In this document: positions 36,360 to 47,815 of the stretch, piece by piece
Layout: the number at the start of each line of letters is the position of its first letter
Position numbering within the stretch: the stretch's first letter is position 1
Source of the DNA: Dryococelus australis
Taxonomy: Eukaryota > Arthropoda > Insecta > Phasmatodea > Phasmatidae
DNA length: 64,000 nt
NCBI GenBank assembly: GCA_029891345.1
Contig: CM056994.1
Coordinates: 55,521,251-55,585,250, forward strand
Direction: 5' to 3'
Made by a program: the position numbers and the translations under genes
The notes under the pieces: generated by a model
Seen by the model: the letters and a program-made list of their open reading frames with translations, nothing else
Told to the model about the DNA's origin: nothing
The model's database searches: none

Positions 36360-38555
36360 AGGCGTGCGTCAAATCTGTACTTTAAAAAAAATAAGTTAAA
36401 CCGTTTTTATCTCAAAAATCTTACAAATAGCGGGTTACAATGTTTTCACGACTTTGAGAATGACAACGATGGCCTCAATGAACGAATTACTGTAATACAA
36501 GTACGGCGGAGACCAGCGACTTGATTAATACTCGGTAAATGTGTACGTCGTCGCATTTCAACTGCATAGTACGTGTTCCCCTCAGGATTACGCGTGAAAT
36601 GACGTAAATGCGAGAGCGCATTTGATAAATGCTCGTAGTTCGACGTTATTGCCCTTTCACACTCTGACAAGGCAACCCGATCAAGGCAAATGATAAGCGT
36701 AGCTTTAAAACCAAAACTTGCCTTTAAAATTTACGTGTACCTCTAAAGTTTTACGATTAGATTTAAAGAATTAAGCACATAGTAGCATACGAAACACTTT
36801 TTGTTATATAATTTCTTAACATGGTATATCCATCTGTATTTTCTCACGTAAGAGAGGAAAGTAAATAATTATTTACTACAAGTAATACGGGCGGGCGAGT
36901 TTCAGGCCACTTTTGATTAATCGGATTATCGAGTTGATATCAAATTAATTAATTTAAAGGGTTTATGAGAACGAGTTAATCCTTAATCCGATCAAAAAAT
37001 TCTTGATCCGGTTAAATTTATTTAAAGGGTCAAATTTATTTAAAAGTTCAATTTTTTTTCTTGAATTTTTTCGTGCACTTCTTTCTTTTTGGGTGGGGAG
37101 AGGGACTGTGGGTTGAAATATCTTATATATGTGTATAGTTTAGTGCAAGAGTGGGCTAAGGCTAATTTTTTTCTCATTTTTCTAATTTTGAGGTGTTTGG
37201 AGGGATGTTGGTTGCAGATAATCGATTTTTACGATTCTATTTAACACACGAGAGAATATCAGAATGTTTAAACGATTTCTAAGAGTGGCCTAAGTGTAAT
37301 TTTATGTCTTTGGGGGGGGGGGATAATATTGCTCGTAGATGGTAGATAGGCGACTTTAAAAGCTGCGATTTACGTGTTAAACGCTGTTTTCGGAAGGCAG
37401 TTAAACATTAGAGAATTTCAGAGTGTTCTACGTAAGAATAAATTACATACATCGAATTGGAAATTTTAGACTATGTGAATATTAAGTGAGTCTTAAACGT
37501 AACATGAGTCTCGAGCTTAGAAATATAACTTATACGAGAGAGAATTTTGACATCTGGTGTCGACAAGTGCTAAATGATGACAATAACGTGAGTGTGGAAT
37601 TAAAGATCCACAATAAAGTAATTAATGACAGAAAATCTTAACCCAAATGTTATTAAAATAAGTCCGTTCGATGTATGAAAGAGTAGCAATTATGTGGAGC
37701 TGTGAGTAGATAACGTCTAGTGCGGAAGATAGACAACTGTGTTTAAATTACGGAAAAAACTCGTAAATGAAGGGAATTTTTTTTAAGATTATGAAATTCA
37801 CTGCACTTGTTAACACGAACAGTATTTTTAAACTGCTAGGAATTTTCGTAGACAGAACTCAGAAAAACATGTAATGAAATGGCTCCCCGAAATCGCACCT
37901 CCGTCCACCTAGGAGGTCACTTGAAGAATGAGTGGATGCTATGAGGTACGCCTGATTATATATACGTGGAGCTTCAGGGTGTGTAGAAATTTACGGCTGA
38001 CAGAAAATCCACTAAGCTACTATTAATGAGTTATTATCCACGAACAATTTAATCACGTCTTCCTGAATGTTAAAGGTTTCACATTAAATTTAAAAAAAAA
38101 ACCTTACTCCGCTGCCATGTTTGAAATTCACAGTTTCACATCACTGGGAAAAATAAATAGATAATTCACTCGCATTATTTAACGACGTTTCCAGAGAACT
38201 GGTTTACCACTGTGAATTAATATTCGTATCTTAAGAAGCCGTATTTTAAAACAGTTCAGTTTTAACAAGCAATAAAACTTTCCGTTGAAGATTAGCGTGA
38301 GGTTCGTGTTGAAGCCTACGATATCTCGATTTAATTATTACGAAGATTAACTTAATAATGGAAAAAGCACATACTTAATGAGAAAATATAATCACGATGT
38401 AACCTAACGATTTGAGTATACAATCTTCCTCAAAGAAAAACTATCATAAGAGCAGCATATGTATCCGAAAAAAAAGTTAACACACAAAATTTTATATTTT
38501 CCCTATAAAATACTTTTATTTTTAAACATGTACATTATAAAACGGTAATCGTGGC
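36360..38555. other. Repeat-poor AT-rich DNA, no gene recognised
   Basis: About 2.2 kb without any of the families seen elsewhere. A degenerate stretch with ATTAATCGGATTATCGAG and TTAATCCGATC near 36915-37010 could be an old inverted-repeat remnant. An 11-nt G run lies at 37312. Confidence 0.35.
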
Positions 38556-38559
38556 TATT

Positions 38560-39290
38560 GTTAGAGATGAAGGTAGGTCGGTAGCTGCGGTAACCCCCGA
38601 GGGTGGCCATCGTCAGCCACCAAGTGTCTAGACGTAAGGTGTTTATGAAGGAGCTGACTAGAACGTCTGTCTCCCACAAACATTGAAGAACGAATGAAGA
38701 TGGCAGAGAGTGAGATAGCAGAGGTCACATCGCTCCAAAACTCCCTGCACCCCCTTTCCCCTCACCACCAGACTGTGTCTGTGGGACCCTGAGGTGAAGA
38801 AACCAGCTTGCATCCCCTTTCCCCTCCCCTCCCCCCGTTAGTGTGTGCTGCCCCGAGCAGCCCGTGATCGTCAAATATTTTCTGTAATTAGCATGATGGC
38901 GTCATCTGATTAGTTGTGCTCACATTGGAGGAAGACTGCCTGCCCCTCCCACACCCCAGCCATCCACCCCTCTGACCCCTGCACCCTTCAGAACTGGCCC
39001 TGTCCAGATGCCAGCCACCTATGACCCCTACCACCCTTCACCAAAGTGTGATGTCCTGGGGGCCAAGGAGAGAATGGAAAAGATATGATGTAAAAATGTT
39101 TTTTGTAAACACACAGTGATGAGAAAATGTATCATGTTCGCAGATTTACCCAAATAACTGGTTTGTAACTATTTTTTCTGTTTTACTGACTTTATGAATG
39201 CATGAATTGTAATATTCCTATAGTCTGACAATCAAATGTTATGTTAACTTTGTTTGCGTGCATTTAACATTCAAATAAAGGCTTGTGTGT
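38560..39290 (+). other. Possible 3' terminal exon and 3' UTR
   Basis: A moderately GC-rich, pyrimidine-rich stretch is followed by AT-rich sequence that ends in AATAAA (39274-39279) and a GT-rich segment (GGCTTGTGTGTGTT), the arrangement of a poly(A) site. A proline-rich frame ends with TGA at 39086-39088. Its last residues are YDPYHPSPKCDVLGAKERM then EKI. A weak acceptor (CATTGGAG) could begin it near 38936. I do not recognise the product. The reading frame is short, and low-complexity proline codons make a chance frame possible, so this could instead be a non-coding exon or nothing. Confidence 0.25.
39274..39279 (+). promoter_or_regulatory. Candidate poly(A) signal
   Basis: AATAAA followed within 6-15 bp by GT-rich GCTTGTGTGTGTTA, resembling a cleavage/polyadenylation region. 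A second AATAAA lies at about 39303. Confidence 0.35.
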
Positions 39291-39525
39291 GTTATAATGA
39301 TAAATAAACCTTTAGAAATTTAAAAGTAATTTAACACATAAAACTATTTAAACCTACATTCTAGGATTCAAATGTCTTATGTATAAAAAATGTATATTTA
39401 ACACCTTCTACAATTCAGATGTATTGTGTTTAAAACGAATAATGTAATCGAATTTCTTCCTGGATTTTCCTATTACTACCTATAAAAGGTGTACACTTTA
39501 CAATTTCATTCTAATCTTTGAATAG

Positions 39526-40207
39526 GATGGAAAAATGACGTCTTTCCAGTGTCGCTTCTGCAGTAAAGAGTTTACAGCTTTGTGGAACTTCAACATCCAC
39601 ATCTACATCCACAATCTGCTCCTCAGTTAGCTCCTCAGACAGCTCCACATAGTCCACCTAATGCGAAACACTTAAAATTTCCAGTTCCACCCACTGAATT
39701 ACCTCCACAAATTCGATATGTTAATTCAGGAATGAAAAGTAATTTGATTTGCAAGTCTCCAGCTTCAGTGGAAAGTTCATCATCCAATCTCAGATACGAG
39801 ATACTGGCTATGGCATTCATAATATTAACTGATGCGGATATAGTTAACAATAGGCTTGACAGTGATGCTGACTTTTCTTGTTTCTTTGGCAGGTGTAAGG
39901 TCTCCTCATAATCTTAATAATGGCATCACTCCGGGCAGTTAGGTTATCCATTTCTGTAGTGGGTAAGTACTTGAAATCCCTCATGGCAGAAGAAGACTAC
40001 ACGCAAACCTTTCATTTTTAATGTAATTCCCTCCCTGACCTCCATTCATCCAATGTTGGTGAATTTTATGACAATAACATAGTTCCTTACTTAATAACCA
40101 GACTTGAGGAGTTCAGTGCGCATGGAAGCGGATGGACTTTACAACTGATATCAAAAATGGATTTATATGTGAGTCAATACCAGTCATTCACCGCTGGTGG
40201 TAAATAA
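39526..40207 (+). pseudogene. Broken C2H2 zinc finger / GSGWTL protein, N-terminal part resembling Maverick/Polinton-type DNA polymerase proteins
   Basis: Three blocks lie in order on the plus strand in different frames. (1) 39535-39630, 31 codons: one perfect C-X2-C-X12-H-X3-H zinc finger (FQCRFCSKEF, then HIYIH), ended by TAG. (2) 39567-39911, another frame, 115 codons: proline-rich then serine-rich, with no start of its own. (3) 40022-40207, the third frame: FYDNNIVPYL and EEFSAHGSGWTLQ, ended by TAA. The same third frame continues upstream past one stop (40019) to about 39918. An N-terminal zinc finger followed by a GSGWTL block is known to me from large insect proteins that carry a family B DNA polymerase (Maverick/Polinton elements and related DNA viruses). 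No polymerase domain follows here. Two frame changes and several stops show it is dead. It could instead be exons of a host zinc-finger gene. Confidence 0.4.
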
Positions 40208-43165
40208 TCCAAGTTTATTAGCGATAAGAAGATATGTAATCCGATGCTGCTTCAATACTCGCCTCGCTTCTCCTTCATCAACTCTCTAGGCCCTGGTTTT
40301 GAGAACCACTAAAATCTCTTCACTCGCTCTGATGTACAAATAAAAAACTTTTGCTACAAGGTTTTAATACAATTAGAAATCCGTAAATTTTTCCTGTTCC
40401 ACAAAACCCAGAATGTGCGTAGAGCTTCTGAACTGTGAGCTTTGCTTCATTTCAGTAGGATATGTATTTAAAATTTCCTCCGCAATCTTTACACTTCTTG
40501 TATTTCAGCACTTCATTCAGCCGGCTGGTGTATCCTTGTGTGATATAGAATTCCTGTCTACATTTTTTTCTGCAACACTATACTCAATACCATGATAAAT
40601 TCAGCCCTGCAATACCACCAATGGGGTATTTAAATGACATAGTAGCATCTCCGAGTCAATTAAACTCCCAGCTGTATCAAGAGAGAAGCAATCAGCTGAC
40701 AGATAATGTCTCAAAATAACTAATTTGAAATTCTAACAACCAACGCCTCATCTAGAATCTGCTGTGAATAACAACTTCTCACAGATTTGAGAGCAACAAG
40801 TTCGTCTTCTTGCAACTTCAACCAAATGTTACCAACCACATTCCTAGAAAAGAACATTGAGTGTTTTTTCTGTATATAAATAAATATTTTTAAGAAGAAT
40901 ATGATTTTTGTATATGTAAATAAATATTGTGTTTGTTGGGAAAATGGGATATATTTAAAAATGTATTTCAAAGAGAATGTGTGTTTGATTTATATCCAAA
41001 CTTTAGATCTGGAATTTTATAAAACATATATATTAGAGAAATGAGTGAGTCAATGTTTTCACAAAAATATTTTATATTACTTTATCCACCAGGGGTGGTA
41101 GCATTGTTTGTGTGAAGAACATTTATTTATTCGTGGGTGTGACATTTTTTTACATATATATCTTGAAAACAGTATTTCAACAAAACAAAAATTATCTGGT
41201 TAATTGATATTGTTTTAAGTGAGCAGAAATATTTGGATGTGAACTGAATACGTACTTTTTCCTTCAGTCGGTTTAACGAGTGTGTTCACAAGAGCTGGCG
41301 AATCACTTTGTCGGAGCGCTTTCCATAACAGCGTACACTAATGTCTCGCTGTGAATTCTGTTTGCGTGAATAACACCTAAAAATGGCGAAATTGATCATA
41401 TTTAAGATAGTAAAGACTATGGAGATTCGCAATAAGTTAACGATTTTGTGTCTTAACAGAAAACAAAACGAAATAAATAATTTACTTGTAGTATACTAGT
41501 TGTAAAGACAAATGAAAAATGCAGTTAATAGGTTTTAACAAACACTGGCGGTTTCCACAGGTTATTTAAAACTCCTAGAAATGTTATATACTCAATATTT
41601 GCCTTTATAGTGTAATTCACTTAATTTAGTGTTAATTCAGAAAGCAAATATGTATGACACTTTGTGTGAATCGTGTAGGATTTCTACAGCTGGGACATGT
41701 ATAAAATGAAGCATTGCTATCAGTCCTTGTCCTGAACGAGAGTTCTGCTGGTCATTTGAAGACAGTTCTCTAGGGTGTTGCATTCCCCATTGACAAAGAA
41801 AGAAAATCGTCCCATATCGGCTAGCATTCTGTTTCAAGACAGAAAAAAAAACAGGCAAATTTGCATCAGACTAAAGCAGTGGCCCATCCTGTTTACGAAC
41901 TCGCAATGACACCATGATTTACCTGACTGTGACGACAACTTGCAATGCTCGCTAGTTGATATCATCATCTATCTAGCTGGGGTTCACACAGTCTTCGTAG
42001 CAGTATTTTTCGAAATATTTCCATTTTTCGCGTATTTAACCTTGGTAACATAAAATACAATAGGAGTTAAAATATTTTTATGTGTGTTAATAAATTTCTT
42101 TCTTAATAATCATTTGAATTCAGGGTCTCTACTAGCATTAATGCGGGAGTCGCTAAGATTTTCATTTCGATAGCTTATAGTGTAGAAATATTTTCCGCTA
42201 TTTTAAAGTTCACATTTGTCTATTATTTAAATAATCCGTAACTCATTTGGCTAGGAATCGAAAATATGGTTATCCGAAGCTAGTATACGTGTGTTTGAAG
42301 GTTGTTGCCCAGCTCCAGGTATGGCGAGTCAGTAGTTTTGGGGGGGGGGGGGGGGGGATAAGTACAAAACTGGACAAAACAGATTTCGGGAGAGTCCACT
42401 TTTCATGGGTAAAGCGTAGTTTTGCAAACAAATAAAAGAGTCCAACTTGGTGACTTGAGGGGTGTCTGGCAGTTGGAGTGTCCCCGAAGTTGTTGATGGA
42501 CAAAATACGTTTTTCTGGGCTGATAGTAAAGGGCAGGGGTGGAGGGATGTGTAGCTGTGGCCTTGGAGAAGAACTTGCTTTTTGCACGAAGTCAGCTTCA
42601 GTAGTAGGGGTATAGGGGTCATGACCCTCTTATCAAGGGACAGTTTTGAGGGGTGTAGGTGGGAGGGGGTGGCTGGCATGGTTGTAAGGCAAAGCGAGAT
42701 AGAAAATGGATTACGCCGAACGGGTGGACTGTCACGAACCGAAAAACAAATGCCGTTGCCATGCGTGGGGCACAAGGCGCTCTACCTTACGATCGTCCGT
42801 GACAGTCGAAGCGCTCGCCTTTGTAAACCGCTCTGCACAGCAGCGTGGCGAGAAGCGGCTGCCGTCACGCGTGCGTGGGAGAGAATTTCAGCCTGCAGTG
42901 CACTTGTGCGCCACGCTGCTCTGTCCGGCCAGTTCGACGTTGATGGGTGCAGGAGGAGGCCAGACTAGCATTCACTTATTGTCGACTTTTTTTATTACTG
43001 CTTTTCAATATTCTTATTTTAAGAGTGCGCAAGACACATATAAATGATAACTTGATCACTGAAGTACGCAGATATTTGGAAGACAGTAAGAAAAACGAGC
43101 TGCAAACCTGGATAGTAGTTTTTGCCAACTTTGTAAGGGAATATTTCACGATATTGGCCCATTCT
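40208..43165. other. Repeat-poor DNA, no gene recognised
   Basis: About 3 kb. An 18-nt G run lies at 42340-42357. Between about 42400 and 42960 the GC content rises and several frames of 100-148 codons overlap on both strands; none has a recognisable domain. Confidence 0.35.
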
Positions 43166-43169
43166 TTTA

Positions 43170-43572
43170 AAGGCTGTTCACGATAAAGTGAGCACTTTTG
43201 AAATTAATCTTAGAAAGAAGTCACTGCTCCTACATGAATACATTTTCACGGGCGCACTTAGTGGCATGCGCCCAGTAAAGTTGGTAACCACAGAGGTAAA
43301 GTAGTTCCATGTCTTAACGTTGAATATAAAGTGTTAGGTAACCATTTGTGACTAATTAAATTATTTCTTTCGCTTTCTGTTTTTTTAACGCACCAAAGTG
43401 CACAAACTAGAATATTAGTAGAATATTTACTTTGCTAATAATTCGAGTTTCACTCGACCGACTCACGAGTAATGTGATGAGGCCCCATGGTAATGTTAAT
43501 TTTGCATAATGCGGAAGAATACCCACCGTGCATACAAATAGATCTTGAACACGGCTTTCAAAAGCGCTATAG
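43170..43572 (+). mobile_element. Family B MITE-like element, copy 7, right end truncated
   Basis: The left terminus AGGCTGTTCACGATAAAGTG and the interior are well preserved. The right end stops at GGCTTTCAAAAGCGCTATAG and lacks the ACCGTGAACAGCC segment. Confidence 0.7.
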
Positions 43573-44776
43573 TCTACAGAAAGGAATCCTGCGCTGCAGA
43601 GGATTGTACACATTTGCAGCGAAATAAATAGCTTGAAAGAAATGCATCACTCTGGAGAATGTTTGTTGACTCAGTTGGCAAAAATTACTGCTTCGGGATT
43701 GCCCTGTCTTCGGTTTTCTACCTTGGCTCCCATAAACCAGCAAAATTTAAGATATTGTGTTTAGTATTAATGTCATACCCCACGCTCTCTTAAGTTAAAA
43801 GGCTAATTCAAGGGACGGATTACGTACTATTCTAATATGAACTTCCGTCCAAAGGCAACACATACGTTCGTGGCTTGACACTAGGAAACATGGAAATGTT
43901 TTCCAGTGTTGTATACATGTATTCATTTTCTCGTCCATTGATTGCTTGTCTTTTTAAAGTATTTTCTCGTGCTCAGTCCTGTTTTTCCATGACAGACATC
44001 TGCATCGCAATGACGAATGTCCAAAAATCTGCATCTTGATATTAACTTTTATAACGAAATACATTATATAATACGAACAAGTTTCACCCTTACGCGCATA
44101 TCCTTAGTTCATTTTATCGGGCATTGTATTTTACAGAGAATGTAAATAAAAATTATGACCAATCTAAAAATTAACAAACAGTTAATTTAAAAAAAAAAAT
44201 GCGAACATGCATGTGGAAATACTTCGTATCAAAGTTAAGGGGGAAAAAAAACGCGAAAACTATCTGAAGGTTGTGGTTACTAAAAACAAATTCAAATAGC
44301 ATGGAATTTGTTCACTGCTGCGAGACAACTTTGGCAAGCCCGTTTGCACTGGGCGCTATTGATTTTCTGCGTAGAGACGCGGCCATAAATCTTCTCCTTT
44401 CGTAACATATTTACGACCAAAACTGAGCGATATATTTGGCACGGAAATCTTTCATATCAAGATATTTTTCAAAACACTCTAACTTCTTCAAAGGTTCAGA
44501 AGTTAAACTACGCACTTCGGACGTACGGAAACTGTGTAAGGTGTAACTGGGAATCACGGAGGTCCATTAACAGCACAGCCAAATTTCCACAAGGCCGAAC
44601 AAAGAAACGGCTTCTCGCACGGAAGGCAGTCAATCACGAAAGAAAATGGGTACGAGTGTTCATAGATATCACAAATGCGACAAGCACTTTGAACATCTTT
44701 GCAAACAATCTCTATCTCGACACTTCTAGAGACAAGCCAGTTCTGGGATCAATTTAATTTGAGATTAACTCCTGCT
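43573..44776. other. No feature recognised
   Basis: AT-rich DNA without known repeat ends or a supported frame. Confidence 0.4.
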
Positions 44777-44939
44777 TAAGTCCATTCGTGGTTACTTCAA
44801 ACTTTTCTTAAGTCCTGGTAAAGTCATACTTAAGGCTATTCATCCACCTCATGCAAACAAAACTTAAGCAAGTCTAGAAATTTATACCAAAGGGGCCAAC
44901 GCACTGCATTCATGCGTACTGAGTTAAAGGCCAGGCTTC

Positions 44940-45313
44940 ACCATGCATGGGCGTATAGGCAATCAAAGGCTAGATTCGGACAAAGATCTCTCAGTCATTT
45001 TTTGTGGTAGTCTAGTATTTTAAACTAAGGGTTTTTTGTTTAAAATTTAACACATCTACATTTATAAACAATTCAAATTTTAATTTTTTAATTTTAAATG
45101 CAATTTTAATTATTTATTAAATATCACATATTATAAATAATTAAAACGTGCATTTGAAATTAAATAATTAAAATTTGGTACGCTTACAAATCTAGATAAG
45201 TTCAATCTGTTACAAAAAATATTTAGTTGGAAATACTACCACAAAAAACGACAGAGATATTTGTCCAAATTTTGCCTATGATTCCCTTTACGCCCTATAT
45301 AGTGAAACCTGGC
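44940..45313. mobile_element. 374 bp foldback element nested in family C
   Basis: The left end GCCAGGCTTCACCATGCATG and the right end read inverted, GCCAGGTTTCACTATATAGG, continue through TTGGACAAATATCTC-like sequence and TTTTTTGTGGTAGT. The arms exceed 90 bp and the AT-rich centre is also roughly self-complementary. No target duplication could be assigned. Confidence 0.7.
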
Positions 45314-45322
45314 ATTTCTTAC

Positions 45323-45564
45323 TATAGGCTGTTCGCGGTCAAGTGAGCAATTTTTAAGGCCCTCCCAACAGGCAATAACCACTTATAAATATATCTTATT
45401 GCAGCCTCAGGCATTAAATTTTGATAGTGGTGAAATATATTCACTGTGTTTATTTGTCACATTACAATGTTTATATTAAAAAGCAGCAAAAAGATGGAAA
45501 TTGGATGAAGGGAAAAATGTATAAGGGCCTTAAAAAGTGCTCACTATACCGTGAACAGCCTATA
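45323..45564 (+). mobile_element. Family D MITE-like element, copy 2
   Basis: It starts TATAGGCTGTTCGCGGTCAA and ends TACCGTGAACAGCCTATA. The interior matches 19105-19345, including TTTATATTAAAAAGCAGCAA and ATGGAAATTGGATGAAGGGA. It is nested within the family C copy. Confidence 0.8.
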
Positions 45565-45995
45565 CATATTTACAACATCCCTATTTTCTCTCTGTTTTAT
45601 ACATATTAATTGCAAAAGAAACATTATAATTTATAGATAAAACACAAGTAAAAGTTCAATTTAACCAAATGTAAGAAAATTTAAAACGCTTGTGATACAT
45701 GACACTTTAGGAAACAACCCAACACGTCTTAACATGCGGTGATTTTTCAAAGGTTTGATTCAAAAAGTGTGAGAATGTCGCGAATAGACTATACTTGTAA
45801 TTTCTGTGAGTACACCAAATATTTTCCAACGCCCTGCAGGAATGCGACGCATACATAAAAATCTCGCGACAGAACTAGCAAATCTAGTACAAATAGTCGA
45901 GGGGTGAAAGAGCTCTCAGAGCATCAGTAAATGAACACAAGAGCGTGGCTAGAATGCACGGAAAAATGTTAAGGCCGTCGTCTACCTGGAGTTAT

Positions 45996-46092
45996 TTTCG
46001 CATTTGAGGCTTAGGAGGACGGGAGCGATAAGGTATACTTTGCCACGTTCAACAATTGCGCCATCGCCGCTACGCGCAGCACTGTGAACAGG
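45996..46092 (-). repeat. GC-rich dispersed module, minus orientation
   Basis: On the minus strand it reads AGTGCTGCGCGTAGCGGCGA, then TATACCTTATCGCTCCCGTC, the same order as the plus-strand copies. Confidence 0.5.
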
Positions 46093-46129
46093 CGTGCAGA
46101 GTTCTCGTAGTGCTGCGTATACCTATAGG

Positions 46130-46414
46130 CAGAGCCGCGAGTACTTCGCGAATTCATTCTGTGGCGAAGTAGACTTCAAACAATTATTATTTTCTCCTGC
46201 CACTGTGATTGGACAGCAGTTGTTTACACACGCCCCGTTTAACTGTGAGCCAGTAATAAGCTGGAAGCAGGAGTGTGAGTCAGCGTTGAACATTCCTTTA
46301 CAAAGGTCTCACTTGATCGCAGCAACCAATAAGCAAACGACAGTATCTCGAGTGTATAGAGGACTGTAAAGCCTAACCTGTAGCCACATCAATCCGCGAA
46401 ATATCGCGGCTCTA
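46130..46414. mobile_element. hAT-like MITE 1 of an adjacent pair
   Basis: It starts CAGAGCCGCGAGTACTTCGC and ends GCGAAATATCGCGGCTCTA, an inverted repeat with YAGAGCCGCGA ends. It is flanked on both sides by the octamer CCTATAGG (46122-46129, 46415-46422), the 8-bp duplication expected of hAT elements. It is 285 bp. The 91-codon frame across it is not a gene. Confidence 0.8.
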
Positions 46415-46422
46415 CCTATAGG

Positions 46423-46696
46423 CAGGGATAGGAAAATTTCGCGAGTTCAATTACCTGAAGGCTGGAATCCTCAGTCCCCTGCATACTGGAGCTTCAGCTG
46501 TGTGTTCATTGGCTGTTTACCCCACACCTGGCAGTTATGGGATTCGCAAGGTGTTTTCTTGCAAATCTGCTGTTGACTCAGAGGCGTGCAGGGCGAGTCT
46601 AATAAACTGTGATCCAATTGCGAAGGTGACTTCACTGTTTATGTGTTTGACGTCTATCTTGTCCCGAATTGTATTCGCGAACTTTTCCAATCCCTA
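46423..46696. mobile_element. hAT-like MITE 2 of an adjacent pair
   Basis: It starts CAGGGATAGGAAAATTTCGC and ends GCGAACTTTTCCAATCCCTA, with YAGGGATWGGAAAA ends. It is flanked by CCTATAGG at 46415-46422 (shared with MITE 1) and 46697-46704. It is 274 bp. Its ends are related to but distinct from those of MITE 1, so it is a second insertion into the same octamer and not a duplication of the first. Confidence 0.8.
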
Positions 46697-46704
46697 CCTA
46701 TAGG

Positions 46705-47350
46705 TATTTCAGCGGTGGCCGTATCATTTTATTGGTGGAAAGTGTGTGGCGAGGTTCAACACGGACTCTTATCGCAGTTTCGTTCCGTTCCGGGTAGTAT
46801 GTTTTGAGAGAGAGCAGTCTGAAAACGCAGTTTTTTACGATGTCGAAGAGCTCCTAATAATATTTATAGAATGCGCGATAACTAAACAGTACCATTGAGT
46901 CATCATCTACGGTATGCTTTCTTTTTGCAGGTAACCAAATTTTGGTGACACGTTTAATAGTTTTGTTATCAAACTATTTTTTTGAAGATACTGCAACGCA
47001 GTTCAGTGAGTCAGGTGTGTAGAGCTCCAGCAGAAAACGTTTTATTACCAAAAAAAGTCCAACGCGTCTGAGGGAGGTCTGCTTACGAAGAGCATTTAAA
47101 AATCGTTACGCGTCTGTATACTTTTTCAGTTCCTCCATTTCTCTGTAAAGCATGCTTTTGTGATAGTGAAAATTATTTAAATGGGTGTTTTCACGGTCAT
47201 TTTAAAGTATAAACATTCTGGTGCAAAAACAATAAAAAAGGAATAGAAACGTGCATCAAACCTTTATTTTATTATTACGTCTTAAAACGGTAGGGTCTCC
47301 GCTGAAGGTCTCGTAAAGGTGCGTTATCAACGACAAGATTTCACGCCAGT
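46705..47350. other. No feature recognised
   Basis: AT-rich DNA without a supported frame or repeat ends. Confidence 0.4.
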
Positions 47351-47354
47351 TCAG

Positions 47355-47440
47355 TGCTTTGCCCGTAAAGGCGATGAGAGAGTTGGTACGCATCTCTCGG
47401 TCGCCCCTAGCGCTCCCACGCTTTTAGATCTCAGACGTGC
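47355..47440 (+). repeat. GC-rich dispersed module
   Basis: Landmarks GTGCTTTGCCCGTAAAGGCG, ATGAGAGAGTTGGTACGCAT and TCGCCCCTAGCGCTCCCACG occur in the same order as in the other copies. Confidence 0.55.
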
Positions 47441-47799
47441 AAAATTCCTTCAACCAAGCGACCACCTTAAGTATAACTTTACCTACAAATGAACAGGAGA
47501 ATTTCCTTGTTCACTAGCCACACGCGGGATTGTTCAGCTGAAACAGTTCTTTCTTGGGTTCTGGACGTCCCCCGCCCCAAGGAGCCTGGCTAAGAGAGAT
47601 GCCCGCGCAGGTAAGGGAGAACAACAGATAGGGAGATAAACAGCATCCCTTCCAAAGTCAGAAAAAAAAGGGGGGGTACGCAGGGGTCGGAGGAGATACG
47701 GCGATGTAGACACACTCCACTCAGCAGTATCGTAGACTCTGCCCGCTTCCAGGAGCGAATAATTGATAACTCAGAGGGAAATGGCGAAGTAGCATGCCA

Positions 47800-47815
47800 G
47801 GGGGGGGGGGGGGGG
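47800..47815. repeat. poly(G) run
   Basis: A 16-nt G homopolymer. Confidence 0.9.

Larger units (their letters stand above)
44777..45793 (-). mobile_element. Family C MITE-like element, copy f, split by two nested elements
   Basis: The left part (44777-44938, TAAGTCCATTCGTGGTTACT and CATCCACCTCATGCAAACAA) and the right part (about 45570-45793, ending TCGCGAATAGACTATA) are the two halves of one minus-orientation C element. Between them lie a foldback element (44940-45313) and a family D element (45323-45564). C is therefore the oldest layer here. Confidence 0.7.

Noticed and set aside
40380..40620. Minus-strand peptide-like frame with IAEEILNTYPTEMKQ
   Set aside because: It is short and preceded by stops, and I could not tie it to a family or to the plus-strand remnant upstream.
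42329..43047. Overlapping frames of 105-148 codons on both strands
   Set aside because: They cross an 18-nt G run and a locally GC-rich region; no frame stands out and no motif is recognised.
46094..46703. 91-codon and 67-codon frames
   Set aside because: They lie across the two hAT-like MITEs and end in their terminal repeats.
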